Of a DNA stretch of 64,000 bases, positions 11,886 to 23,446 are shown in pieces. Source of the stretch: Petrolisthes cinctipes (Eukaryota; Arthropoda; Malacostraca; Decapoda; Porcellanidae). Where the stretch lies: assembly GCA_033782935.1 (NCBI GenBank), contig JAWQEG010001306.1:2976001-3040000 (forward strand), in the 5' to 3' direction. Made by a program: the position numbers and the translations under genes. The first letter of the stretch is position 1; each line of letters starts with the position of its first letter. The notes under the pieces are model-generated. The model searched no databases, was not told the DNA's origin, and saw only the letters and a program-made list of their open reading frames with translations.

Positions 11886-13388
11886 GTGTTAGAGTATTTT
11901 CAAAATACAGGCCAAAAACATACTGAAAATCGATCTTTTAGGTGCCCAAAAGTCGATATGTGCATGCATCTTCTGTACCCGTTTATATCTCAAATTCTGG
12001 TCCTAAACACCAGAAAATTCGATATTTTGGGGTCCCAGAAGCGATCTGTACATGCGTACTCCGTGTTAGAGTATTTTCAAAATTCAGGCCCAAAACATGC
12101 TGAAAATCGATATTTTTGGTGCCCAAAGTCAATATGTGCGTGTATCTTCTGTACCCGTTTATATCTCAAACTCAGACTCAAAACACCCGAAAATTCAATA
12201 TTTTGGGGTCCCAGAAGCAATCTGTACATGCCTACTCAGTGCTAGAATATTTTCAAAATATAGGCTAAAAACATGCTAAAAATCGATCTTTTAGGTGCCA
12301 AAAAGTCGATATCTCAAATTCAGTCCCAAAACACCCGAAAATTCGATATTTAGGGGTCCCAGAAGCGATCTGTACATGCCTACTCCGTGTTAGAGTATTT
12401 TCAAAATACATGCTCAAAACATACTGAAAATCGATCTTTTAGGTGCACAAAAGTCGATATGTGCATGCATCTTCAGTACCCGTTTATATCTTAAATTCAG
12501 GCTCAAAACACCCGAAAATTCAATATTTTGGGATCCCAGAAGCAATCTGTACATGCCTACTCAGTGTTAGAGTATTTTCAAAATACAGGCCCAAAACATG
12601 CTGAAAATCGATATTTTAGATGCCCAAAGTCAATATGTGCATGTATCTTCTGTACCCGTTTATATCTCAAATTCAGGCTCAAAACACCCGAAAATTCAAT
12701 ATTTTGGGGTCACAGAAGCAATCTGTACATGCCTACACAGTGCTAGAATATTTTCAAAATATAGGCTAAAAACATGCTAAAAATCGACATTTTAGGTGCC
12801 AAAAAATCGATATCTCAAATTCAGTCCCAAAACACCCGAAAATTCGATATTTAGAGGTCCCAGAAGGTATCTGTACATGATTACTCCGTGTTAGAGTATT
12901 TTCAAAATTCAGGCCCAAAACATGCTGAAAATCGATATTTTTGGTGCCCAAAGTCAATATGTGCATGTATCTTCTGTACCCGTTTATATCTCAAATTCAG
13001 GCTCAAAACACCCGAAAATTCAATATTTTGGGGTCCCAGAAGCAATCTGTACATGCCTACTCAGTGCTAGAATATTTTCAAAATATAGGCTAAAAACATG
13101 CTAAAAATCGATCTTTTAGGTGCCACAAAGTCGATATCTCAAATTCAGTCCCAAAACACCCAAAAATTCGATATTTAGAGGTCCCAGAAGCGATCTGTAC
13201 ATGCCTACTCCGTGTTAGAGTATTTTCAAAATACATGCTCAAAACATACTGAAAATCGATCGTTTAGGTGCACAAAAGTCGATATGTGCATGCATCTTCA
13301 GTACCCGTTTATATCTCAAATTCAGTCCCAAAACACCCGAAAATTCGATATTTAGAGGTGCCAGAAGGTATCTGTACATGCTTACTCC
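11886..13388 (+). repeat. Copy 2 of the 1,679-bp duplication plus hybrid monomer
   Basis: Units are A1-B1-C2 11886-12386, A2-B2-C1 12387-12887 and B1-C2 12888-13211 (324, no A), then a lone 177-bp A2/C1 hybrid at 13212-13388. Similarity to copy 1 at offset 1,679 ends near 13068, where this copy goes from B1 straight into C while copy 1 goes into B2. Confidence 0.86.
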
Positions 13389-13889
13389 GTGTTAGAGTAT
13401 TTTCAAAATACAGGCCAAAAACATACTGAAAATCGATCTTTTAGGTGCCCAAAAGTCGATATGTGCATGTATCTTCTGTACCCGTTTATATCTCAAATTC
13501 TGGCCCTAAACACCCGAAAATTCGATATTTTGGGGTCCCAGAAGCGATCTGTATATGCCTACTCCGTGTTAGAGTATTTTCAAAATTCAGGCCCAAAACA
13601 TGCTGAAAATCGATATTTTTGGTGCCCAAAGTCAATATGTGCATGTATCTTCTGTACCCGTTTATATCTCAAATTCAGGCTCAAAACACCCGAAAATTCA
13701 ATATTTTGAGGTCCCAGAAGCAATCTGTACATGCCTACTCAGTGCTAGAATATTTTCAAAATATAGGCTAAAAACATGCTAAAAATCGACATTTTAGGTG
13801 CCAAAAAATCGATATCTCAAATTCAGTCCCAAAACACCCAAAAATTCGACATTTAGAGGTCCCAGAAGGTATCTGTACATGCCTACTCC

Positions 13890-13978
13890 GTGTTAGAGTA
13901 TTTTCAAAATACAGGCCAAAAACATACTGAAAATCGATCTTTTAGGTGCCCAAAAGTCGATATGTGCATGCATCTTCT
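13890..13978 (+). repeat. Half-unit H1 (89 bp) inside the A1 monomer
   Basis: Bases 1-89 of the monomer align with bases 90-177 with two or three one-base gaps: 60 of 87 aligned positions match in my hand alignment, about 69%. Best-matching pieces are gaaaat-cgat-tttt followed by cccaaaagtcgatatgtgcatg in H1, against the same order in H2. This indicates that the 177-bp monomer descends from a duplicated unit of about 88 bp. Confidence 0.8.
13898..13912. other. Dyad symmetry in A: gtattttcaaaatac
   Basis: Seven-base arms around one central base form a perfect inverted repeat at monomer bases 9-23. It recurs in A1, A2 and B2. B1 has one mismatch (caaaattc for caaaatac). Short dyads of this kind are reported at centromeres and could adopt a cruciform or bind a dimeric protein; neither is shown here. 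Confidence 0.85.
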
Positions 13979-14066
13979 GTACCCGTTTATATCTCAAATT
14001 CTGGCCCTAAACACCCGAAAATTCGATATTTTGGGGTCCCAGAAGCGATCTGTACATGCCTACTCC
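13979..14066 (+). repeat. Half-unit H2 (88 bp) inside the A1 monomer
   Basis: This is the second half of the ancestral dimer. It starts gtacccg at the point matching gtgttag of H1 and continues through ggcc, aaac, gaaaattcgatatttt, tcccagaagcgatctg and tacatgc, each with an H1 counterpart in the same order. The 29-bp deletion that made class C removes the end of H1 and the start of H2. Confidence 0.8.
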
Positions 14067-14380
14067 GTGTTAGAGTATTTTCAAAATTCAGGCCCAAAAC
14101 ATGCTGAAAATCGATATCTTTGGTGCCCTAAGTCAATATGTGCATGTATCTTCTGTACCCGTTTATATCTCAAATTCAGGCTCAAAACACCCGAAAATTC
14201 AATATTTTGGGGTCCCAGAAGCAATCTGTACAGTGCTAGAATATTTTCAAAATATAGGCTAAAAACATGCTAAAAATCGATCTTTTAGGTGCCAAAAAGT
14301 CGATATCTCAAATTCAGTCCCAAAACACCCGAAAATTCGATATTTAGGGGTCCCAGAAGCGATCTGTACATGCCTACTCC

Positions 14381-14557
14381 GTGTTAGAGTATTTTCAAAA
14401 TACATGCTCAAAACATACTGAAAATCGATCTTTTAGGTGCACAAAAGTCGATATGTGCATGCATCTTCAGTACCCGTTTATATCTCAAATTCAGGCTCAA
14501 AACACCCGAAAATTCAATATTTTGGGGTCCCAGAAGCAATCTGTACATGCCTACTCA
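14381..14557 (+). repeat. Monomer class A, subtype A2 (177 bp), reference copy
   Basis: A2 is the second A subtype. It has acatgctcaaaac instead of acaggccaaaaac, gtgcacaaaag instead of gtgcccaaaag, cttcagtaccc instead of cttctgtaccc, caggctcaaaacacc instead of ctggccctaaacacc, caatattttgggg, agcaatctg and the ending ctactca. It typically precedes B2. Its second half resembles the second half of B, suggesting that A2 arose by exchange between an A and a B type; that is an inference. Confidence 0.92.
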
Positions 14558-14881
14558 GTGTTAGAGTATTTTCAAAATACAGGCCCAAAACATGCTGAAA
14601 ATCGATATTTTAGATGCCCAAAGTCAATATGTGCATGTATCTTCTGTACCCGTTTATATCTCAAATTCAGGCTCAAAACTCCCGAAAATTAAATATTTTG
14701 GGGTCCCAGAAGCAATCTGTACATGCCTACACAGTGCTAGAATATTTTCAAAATATAGGCTAAAAACATGCTAAAAATCGACATTTTAGGTGCCAAAAAA
14801 TCGATATCTCAAATTCAGTCCCAAAACACCCGAAATTTCGATATTTAGAGGTCCCAGAAGGTATCTGTACATGCCTACTCC

Positions 14882-16836
14882 GTGTTAGAGTATATTCAAA
14901 ATACAGGCCAAAAACATACTGAAAATAGATCTTTTAGGTGCCCAAAAGTCGATATGTGCATGCATCTTCTGTACCCGTTTATATCTCAAATTCTGGCCCT
15001 AAACACCCGAAAATTCGATATTTTGGGGTCCCAGAAGCGATCTGTACATGCCTACTCCGTGTTAGAGTATTTTCAAAATTCAGGCCCAAAACATGCTGAA
15101 AATCGATATTTTTGGTGCCCAAAGTCAATATGTGCATGTATCTTCTGTACCCGTTTATATCTCAAAATCAGGCTCAAAACACCCGAAAATTCAATATTTT
15201 GGGGTCCCAGAAGCAATCTGTACAGTGCTAGAATATTTTCAAAATATAGGCTAAAAACATGCTAAAAATCGATCTTTTAGGTGCCAAAAAGTCGATATCT
15301 CAAATTCAGTCCCAAAACACCCGAAAATTCGATATTTAGGGGTCCCAGAAGCGATCTGTACATGCCTACTCCGTGTTAGAGTATTTTCAAAATACATGCT
15401 CAAAACATACTGAAAATCGATCTTTTAGGTGCACAAAAGTCGATATGTGCATGCATCTTCAGTACCCGTTTATATCTCAAATTCAGGCTCAAAACACCCG
15501 AAAATTCAATATTTTGGGGTCCCAGAAGCAATCTGTACATGCCTACTCAGTGTTAGAGTATTTTCAAAATACAAGCCAAAAACATGCTAAAAATCGATAT
15601 TTTAGATGCCCAAAGTCAATATGTGCATGTATCTTCAGTACCCGTTTATATCTCAAATTCAGGCTCAAAACACCCGAAAATTCAATATTTTGGGGTCCCA
15701 GAAGCAATCTGTACATGCCTACACAGTGCTAGAATATTTTCAAAATATAGGCTAAAAACATGCTAAAAATTGACATTTTAGGTGCCAAAAAATCGATATC
15801 TGAAATTCAGTCCCAAAACACCCGAAAATTCGATATTTAGAGGGCCCAGAAGGTATCTGTACATGCCTACTCCGTGTTAGAGTATTTTCAAAATACAGGC
15901 CAAAAACATACTGAAAATCGATCTTTTAGGTGCCCAAAAGTCGATATGTGCATGCATCTTCTGTACCCGTTTATATCTCAAATTCTGGCCCTAAACACCC
16001 GAAAATTCGATATTTTGGGGTCCCAGAAGCGATCTGTACATGCCTACTCCGTGTTAGAGTATTTTCAAAATTCAGGCCCAAAACATGCTAAAAATCGATA
16101 TTTTTGGTGCCCAAAGTCAATATGTGCATGTATCTTCTGTACCCGTTTATATCTCAAATTCAGGCTCAAAACACCCGAAAATTCAATATTTTGGGGTCCC
16201 AGAAGCAATCTGTACAGTGCTAGAATATTTTCAAAATATAGGCTAAAAACATGTTAAAAATCGATCTTTTAGGTGCCAAAAAGTCGGTATCTCAAATTCA
16301 GTCCCAAAACACCCGAAAATTCGATATTTAGAGGTCCCAAAGCGATCTGTACATGCCTACTTCATGTTAGAGTATTTTCAAAATACATGCTCAAAACATA
16401 CTGAAAATCGATCTTTTAGGTGCACAAAAGTCGATATGTGCATGTATCTTCTGTACCCGTTTATATCTCAAATTCAGGCTCAAAACACCCGAAAATTCAA
16501 TATTTTGGGGTCCCAGAAGCAATCTGTACATGTCTACACAGTGCTAGAATATTTTCAAAATATAGGCTAAAAACATGCTAAAAATCGACATTTTAGGTGC
16601 CAAAAAATCGATATCTCAAATTCAGTCCCAAAACACCCGAAAATTCGATATTTAGAGGTCCCAGAAGGTATCTGTACATTCCTACTCAGTGCTAGAATAT
16701 TTTCAAAATATAGGCTAAAAACATGCTAAAAATCGACATTTTAGGTGCCAAAAAATCGATATCTCAAATTCAGTCCCAAAACACCCGAAATTTCGATATT
16801 TAGAGGTCCCAGAAGGTATCTGTACATGCCTACTCC
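14882..16836 (+). repeat. Copy 1 of a 1,955/2,280-bp tandem duplication
   Basis: Units start at 14882 (A1-B1-C2, 491), 15373 (A2-B2-C1, 501), 15874 (A1-B1-C2, 490) and 16364 (A-C-C, 473), total 1,955 bp. Rare markers include gtatattcaaaatac and gaaaatagatc at the start, gtcccaaagcg (one base lost near 16338) and tacattcctactcag near 16677. Confidence 0.88.
16541..16836 (+). repeat. C-C doublet (two adjacent 148-bp monomers)
   Basis: C1 16541-16688 is followed directly by another C1, 16689-16836, with no A or B between. The first ends tacattcctactcag rather than tacatgcctactccg. A matching doublet is at 18821-19116 in the duplicated copy. Adjacent C monomers are rare here and mark an exchange one or two monomers out of register. 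Confidence 0.85.
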
Positions 16837-19116
16837 GTGTTAGAGTATATTCAAAATACAGGCCAAAAACATACTGAAAATAGATCTTTTAGGTGCCCAA
16901 AAGTCGATATGTGCATGCATCTTCTGTACCCGTTTATATCTCAAATTCTGGCCCTAAACACCCGAAAATTCGATATTTTGGGGTCCCAGAAGCGATCTGT
17001 ACATGCCTACTCCGTGTTAGAGTATTTTCAAAATTCAGGCCCAAAACATGCTGAAAATCGATATTTTTGGTGCCCAAAGTCAATATGTGCATGTATCTTC
17101 TGTACCCGTTTATATCTCAAATTCAGGCTCAAAACACCCGAAAATTCAATATTTTGGGGTCCCAGAAGCAATCTGTACAGTGCTAGAATATTTTCAAAAT
17201 ATAGGCTAAAAACATGCTAAAAATCGATCTTTTAGGTGCCAAAAAGTCGATATCTCAAATTCAGTCCCAAAACACCCGAAAATTCGATATTTAGGGGTCC
17301 CAGAAGCGATCTGTACATGCCTACTCCGTGTTAGAGTATTTTCAAAATACATGCTCAAAACATACTGAAAATCGATCTTTTAGGTGCACAAAAGTCGATA
17401 TGTGCATGCATCTTCAGTACCCGTTTATATCTCAAATTCAGGCTCAAAACACCCGAAAATTCAATATTTTGGGGTCCCAGAAGCAATCTGTACATGCCTA
17501 CTCAGTGTTAGAGTATTTTCAAAATACAAGCCAAAAACATGCTAAAAATCGATATTTTAGATGCCCAAAGTCAATATGTGCATGTATCTTCTGTACCCGT
17601 TTATATCTCAAATTCAGGCTCAAAACACCCGAAAATTCAATATTTTGGGGTCCCAGAAGCAATCTGTACATGTCTACTCAGTGCTAGAATATTTTCAAAA
17701 TATAGGCTAAAAACATGCTAAAAATCGATCTTTTAGGTGCCAAAAAGTCGATATCTCAAATTCAGTCCCAAAACACCCAAAAATTCGATGTTTAGAGGTC
17801 CCAGAAGCGATCTGTACATGCCTACTCCGTGTTAGAGTATTTTCAAAATACATGCTCAAAACATACTGAAAATCGATCGTTTAAGTGCACAAAAGTCGAT
17901 ATGTGCATGCATCTTCAGTACCCGTTTATATCTCAAATTCAGGCTCAAAACACCCGAAAATTCAATATTTTGGGGTCCCAGAAGCAATCTGTACATGCCT
18001 ACACAGTGCTAGAATATTTTCAAAATATAGGCTAAAAACATGCTAAAAATTGACATTTTAGGTGCCAAAAAATCGATATCTCAAATTCAGTCCCAAAACA
18101 CCCGAAAATTCGATATTTAGAGGGCCCAGAAGGTATCTGTACATGCCTACTCCGTGTTAGAGTATTTTCAAAATACAGGCTAAAAACATACTGAAAATCG
18201 ATCTTTTAGGTGCCCAAAAGTCGATATGTGCATGCATCTTCTGTACCCGTTTATATCTCAAATTCTGGCCCTAAACACCCGAAAATTCGATATTTTGGGG
18301 TCCCAGAAGCGATCTGTACATGCCTACTCCGTGTTAGAGTATTTTCAAAATTCAGGCCCAAAACATGCTAAAAATCGATATTTTTGGTGCCCAAAGTCAA
18401 TATGTGCATGTATCTTCTGTACCCGTTTATATCTCAAATTCAGGCTCAAAACACCCGAAAATTCAATATTTTGGGGTCCCAGAAGCAATCTGTACAGTGC
18501 TAGAATATTTTCAAAATATAGGCTAAAAACATGTTAAAAATCGATCTTTTAGGTGCCAAAAAGTCGGTATCTCAAATTCAGTCCCAAAACACCCGAAAAT
18601 TCGATATTTAGAGGTCCCAAAGCGATCTGTACATGCCTACTCCATGTTAGAGTATTTTCAAAATACATGCTCAAAACATACTGAAAATCGATCTTTTAGG
18701 TGCACAAAAGTCGATATGTGCATGTATCTTCTGTACCCGTTTATATCTCAAATTCAGGCTCAAAACACCCGAAAATTCAATATTTTGGGGTCCCAGAAGC
18801 AATCTGTACATGCCTACACAGTGCTAGAATATTTTCAAAATATAGGCTAAAAACATGCTAAAAATCGACATTTTAGGTGCCAAAAAATCGATATCTCAAA
18901 TTCAGTCCCAAAACACTCAAAAATTCGATATTTAGAGGTCCCAGAAGGTATCTGTACATTCCTACTCAGTGCTAGAATATTTTCAAAATATAGGCTAAAA
19001 ACATGCTAAAAATCGATCTTTTAGGTGCCAAAAAGTCGATATCTCAAATTCAGTCCCAAAACACCCGAAAATTCGATATTTAGGGGTCCCAGAAGCGATC
19101 TGTACATGCCTACTCC
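16837..19116 (+). repeat. Copy 2 of the duplication, expanded by a 325-bp A-C dimer
   Basis: Units start at 16837 (491), 17328 (501), 17829 (A2-C1, 325), 18154 (490) and 18644 (A-C-C, 473), total 2,280 bp. This is exactly copy 1 plus one 325-bp dimer. Both copies carry the same 1-base losses and the same C-C doublet, so those changes predate the duplication and the dimer was gained or lost afterwards. Confidence 0.88.
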
Positions 19117-22091
19117 GTGTTAGAGTATTTTCAAAATACATGCTCAAAACATACTGAAAATCGATCTTTTAGGTGCACAAAAGTCGATATGTGCATGCAT
19201 CTTCAGTACCCGTTTATATCTCAAATTCAGGCTCAAAACACCCGAAAATTCAATATTTTGGGGTCCCAGAAGCAATCTGTACATGCCTACTCAGTGTTAG
19301 AGTATTTTCAAAATACAGGCCCAAAACATGCTGAAAATCGATATTTTAGATGCCCAAAGTCAATATGTGCATGTATCTTCTGTACCCGTTTATATCTCAA
19401 ATTCAGGCCCAAAACACCCGAAAATTCAATATTTTGGGGTCCCAGAAGCAATCTGTACATGCCTACACAGTGCTAGAATATTTTCAAAATATAGGCTAAA
19501 AACATGCTAAAAATCGACATTTTAGGTGCCAAAAAATCGATATCTCAAATTCAGTCCCAAAACACCCGAAAATTCGATATTTAGAGGTCCCAGAAGGTAT
19601 CTGTACATGCCTACTCCGTGTTAGAGTATTTTCAAAATACAGGCCAAAAACATACTGAAAATCGATCTTTTAGGTGCCCAAAAGTCGATATGTGCATGCA
19701 TCTTCTGTACCCGTTTATATCTCAAATTCTGGCCCTAAATACCCGAAAATTCAATATTTTGGGGTCCCAGAAGCGATCTGTACATGCCTACTCCGTGTTA
19801 GAGTATTTTCAAAATACAGGCCCAAAACATGCTGAAAATCGATATTTTAGATGCCCAAAGTCAATATGTGCATGTATCTTCTGTACCCGTTTATATCTCA
19901 AATTCAGGCTCAAAACACCCGAAAATTCATATTTTGGGGTCCCAGAAGCAATCTGTACAGTGCTAGAATATTTTCAAAATATAGGCTAAAAACATGCTAA
20001 AAATCGATCTTTTAGGTGCCAAAAAGTCGATATCTCAAATTCAGTCCCAAAACACCCGAAAATTCGATATTTAGGGGTCCCAGAAGCGATCTGTACATGC
20101 CTACTCCGTGTTAGAGTATTTTCAAAATACATGCTCAAAACATACTGAAAATCGATCGTTTAGGTGCACAAAAGTCGATATGTGCATGCATCTTCAGTAC
20201 CCGTTTATATCTCAAATTCAGGCTCAAAACACCCGAAAATTCAATATTTTGGGGTCCCAGAACCAATCTGTACATGCCTACTCAGTGTTAGAGTATTTTC
20301 AAAATACAGGCCCAAAATATGCTGAAAATCGATATTTTAGATGCCCAAAGTCAATATGTGCATGTATCTTCTGTACCCGTTTATATCTCAAATTCAGGCT
20401 CAAAACACCCGAAAATTCAATATTTTGGGGTCCCAGAAGCAATCTGTACATGCCTACACAGTGCTAGAATATTTTCAAAATATAGGCTAGAAACATGCTA
20501 AAAATCGACATTTTAGGTGCTAAAAAATCAATATCTCAAATTCAGTCCCAAAACACCCGAAAATTCGATATTTAGAGGTCCCAGAAGGTATCTGTACATG
20601 CCTACTCCGTGTTAGAGTATTATAAAAATACAGGCCAAAAACATACTGAAAATCGATCTTTTAGGTGCCCAAAAGTCGATATGTGCATGCATCTTCTGTA
20701 CCCGTTTATATCTCAAATTCTGGCCCTAAACACCCGAAAATTCGATATTTTGGGGTCCCAGAAGAGATCTGTACATGTCTACTCCGTGTTAGAGTATTTT
20801 CAAAATTCAGGCCCAAAACATGCTGAAAATCGATATTTTTGGTGCCCAAAGTCAATATGTGCATGTATCTTCTGTACCCGTTTATATCTCAAATTCAGGC
20901 TCAAAACACCCGAAAATTCAATATTTTGGGGTCCCAGAAGCAATCTGTACAGTGCTAGAATATTTTCAAAATATAGGCTAAAAACATGCTAAAAATCGAC
21001 ATTTTAGGTGCCAAAAAGTCGATATCTCAAATTCAGTCCCAAAACACCCGAAAATTCAATATTTAGGGGTCCCAAAAGCGATCTGTACATGCCTACTCCG
21101 TGTTACAGTATTTTCAAAATACATGCTCAAAACATACTGAAAATCGATCTTTTAGGTGCACAAAAGTCGATATGTGCATGCATCTTCAGTACCCGTTTAT
21201 ATCTCAAATTCAGGCTCAAAACACCCGAAAATTCAATATTTTGGGGTCCCAGAAGCAATCTGTACATGCCTACTCAGTGTTAGAGTATTTTCAAAATACA
21301 AGCCAAAAACATGCTGAAAATCGATATTTTAGATGCCCAAAGTCAATATGTGCATGTATCTTCTGTACCCGTTTATATCTCAAATTCAGGCTCAAAACAC
21401 CCGAAAATTCAATATTTTGGGGTCCCAGAAGCAATCTGTACATTCCTACTCAGTGCTAGAATATTTTCAAAATATAGGCTAAAAACATGCTAAAAATCGA
21501 TATTTTAGGTGCCAAAAAGTCGATATCTCAAATTCAGTCCCAAAACACCCGAAAATTCGATATTTAGAGGTCCCAGAAGGTATCTGTACATGCCTACTCC
21601 GTGTTAGAGTATATTCAAAATACAGGCCAAAAACATACTGAAAATCGATCTTTTAGGTGCCCAAAAGTCGATATGTGCATGCATCTTCTGAACCCGTTTA
21701 TATCTCAAATTCTGGCCCTAAACACCCGAAAATTCGATATTTTGGGGTCCCAGAAGCGATCTGTACATGCCTACTCCGTGTTAGAGTATTTTCAAAATTC
21801 AGGCCCAAAACATGCTGAAAATCGATATTTTTGGTGCCCAAAGTCAATATGTGCATGTATCTTCTGTACCCGTTTATATCTCAAATTCAGGCTCAAAACA
21901 CCCGAAAATTCAATATTTTGGGGTCCCAGAAGCAATCTGTACAGTGCTAGAATATTTTCAAAATATAGGCTAAAAACATGCTAAAAATCGATCTTTTAGG
22001 TGCCAAAAAGTCGATATCTAAAATTCAGTCCCAAAACACCCGAAAATTCGATATTTAGTGGTCCCAGAAGCGATCTGTACATGCCTACTCC
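19117..22091 (+). repeat. Three consecutive 991-992 bp hexamers
   Basis: Unit starts are 19117 (A2-B2-C1, 501), 19618 (A1-B2-C2 with deletion, 490), 20108 (501), 20609 (491), 21100 (501) and 21601 (491). A2 starts therefore recur at 19117, 20108, 21100 and 22092. This is the most regular stretch of the window. The B monomer of 19618 has B2 markers but still carries the 10-bp deletion. Confidence 0.9.
19470..19617 (+). repeat. Monomer class C, subtype C1 (148 bp), reference copy
   Basis: C1 shares the 29-bp deletion with C2 but is marked by cgacattttagg, gccaaaaaatcg, tttagaggtccc and agaaggtatctg. In the hexamer it follows B2 and precedes A1. Because C1 and C2 share the same deletion junction but differ at several linked sites, the deletion predates their split. 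Confidence 0.92.
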
Positions 22092-23270
22092 GTGTTAGAG
22101 TATTTTCAAAATTCATTCTCAAAACATACTGAAAATCGATCTTTTAGGTGCACAAAAGTCGATATATGCATGCATCTTCAGTACCCATTTATATCTCAAA
22201 TTCAAGCTCAAAACACCCGAAAATTCAATATTTTGGGGTCACAGAAGCAATCTGTACATGCCTACTCAGTGTTAGAGTATTTTCAAAATACAGGCCCAAA
22301 ACATGCTGAAAATCGATATTTTAGATGCCCAAAGTCAATATGTGCATGTATCTTCTGTACCCGTTTATATCTCAAATTCAGGCTCAAAACACCCGAAAAT
22401 TCAATATTTTGGGGTCCCAGAAGCAATCTGTACATGCCTACTCAGTGCTAGAATATTTTCAAAATATAGGCTAAAAACATGCTAAAAATCGATCTTTTAG
22501 GTGCCAAAAAATCGATATCTCAAATTCAGTCCCAAAACACCCAAAAATTCGATATTTAGAGGTCCCAGAAGGTATCTGTACATGCCTACTCCGTGTTAGA
22601 GTATTTTCAAAATACAGGCCAAAAACATACTGAAAATCGATCTTTTAGGTGCACAAAAGTCGATATGTGCATGCATCTTCAGTACCCGTTTATATCTCAA
22701 ATTCAGGCTCAAAACACCCGAAAATTCGATATTTTGGGGTCCCAGAAGCGATCTGTACATGCCTACTCAGTGTTAGAGTATTTTCAAAATTCAGGCCCCA
22801 AACATGCTGAAAATCGATATTTTAGATGCCCAAAGTCAATATGTGCATGTATCTTCTGTACCCGTTTATATATCAAATTCAGGCTCAAAACAACCGAAAA
22901 TTCAATATTTTGGGGTCCCAGAAGCAATCTGTACATGCCTACACAGTGCTAGAATATTTTCAAAATATAGGCTAAAAACATGCTAAAAATCGACATTTTA
23001 GGTGCCAAAAAATCGATATCTCAAATTCAGTCCCAAAACACCCGAAAATTCGATATTTAGGGGTCCCAGAAGCGATCTGTACATGCCTACTCCGTGTTAG
23101 AGTATTTTCAAAATACATGCTCAAAACATACTGAAAATCGATCTTTTAGGTGCACAAAAGTCGATATGTGCATGCATCTTCAGTACCCGATTATATCTCA
23201 AATTCAGGCTCAAAACACCCGAAAATTCAATATTTTGGGGTCCCAGAAGCAATCTGTACATGCCTACTCA

Positions 23271-23446
23271 GTGTTAGAGTATTTTCAAAATACAGGCCCA
23301 AAACATGCTGAAAATCGATATTTTAGATGCCCAAAGTCAATATGTGCATGTATCTTCTGTACCCGTTTATATCTCAAATTCAGGCTCAAAACACCCGAAA
23401 ATTCAATATTTTGGGGTCCCAGAAGCAATCTGTACATGCCTACACA
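23271..23446 (+). repeat. Monomer class B, subtype B2 (176 bp), reference copy
   Basis: B2 has tacaggcccaaaacatgctg and gatattttagatgcccaaagtc, where B1 has ttcaggccc and gatatttttggtgccc. It ends cctacaca before the following gtgctag. B2 normally follows A2 and is followed by C1. Unlike B1 it keeps the perfect dyad gtattttcaaaatac near its start. Confidence 0.92.

Larger units (their letters stand above)
13890..14066 (+). repeat. Monomer class A, subtype A1 (177 bp), reference copy
   Basis: This is a clean A1 copy. Its diagnostic differences are acaggccaaaaac near base 22, gtgcccaaaagtcg near base 57, cttctgtaccc, ctggccctaaacacc, gatattttgggg, agcgatctg, and the ending ctactcc. G+C is 72 of 177 bases by direct count. 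The length equals 59 codons with no stop in one forward frame, which explains the long open frames elsewhere. A1 is normally followed by B1. It contains the palindrome tgcatgca, which B (tgcatgta) and C (segment deleted) lack. Confidence 0.93.
13389..14881 (+). repeat. Start of the regular hexamer lattice
   Basis: Units are A1-B1-C1 13389-13889 (501), A1-B1-C2 with 10-bp deletion 13890-14380 (491) and A2-B2-C1 14381-14881 (501). From here to about 24586 the two trimer types mostly alternate. Confidence 0.87.
13890..14881 (+). repeat. Representative hexameric higher-order repeat (992 bp)
   Basis: The order is A1 (13890), B1 with the 10-bp deletion (14067), C2 (14233), A2 (14381), B2 (14558), C1 (14734). 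The same six-monomer order, as 992 or 1,002 bp, occurs at 4038-5039 and repeatedly through 13890-24586. Subtype-specific bases are linked across each trimer, so this is a true two-trimer period rather than random variation. Confidence 0.88.

Noticed and set aside
13965..13972. tgcatgca palindrome as a regulatory site
   Set aside because: It is confined to A monomers (B has tgcatgta, C lacks the segment) and is only 8 bp. It is more simply a class difference than a kept functional site.
13979..14066. CENP-B-box-like match: attcgatattttggggt, and cccgtttatatctca on the other strand
   Set aside because: Each matches only 7 of the 9 essential bases. By simple calculation about half a match this good is expected per monomer by chance over two strands, so I do not annotate a CENP-B box.
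16689..16836. Possible 148-bp unit as a separate satellite family
   Set aside because: It aligns along its whole length with A and B apart from one 29-bp gap, so it is a deleted form of the same monomer.
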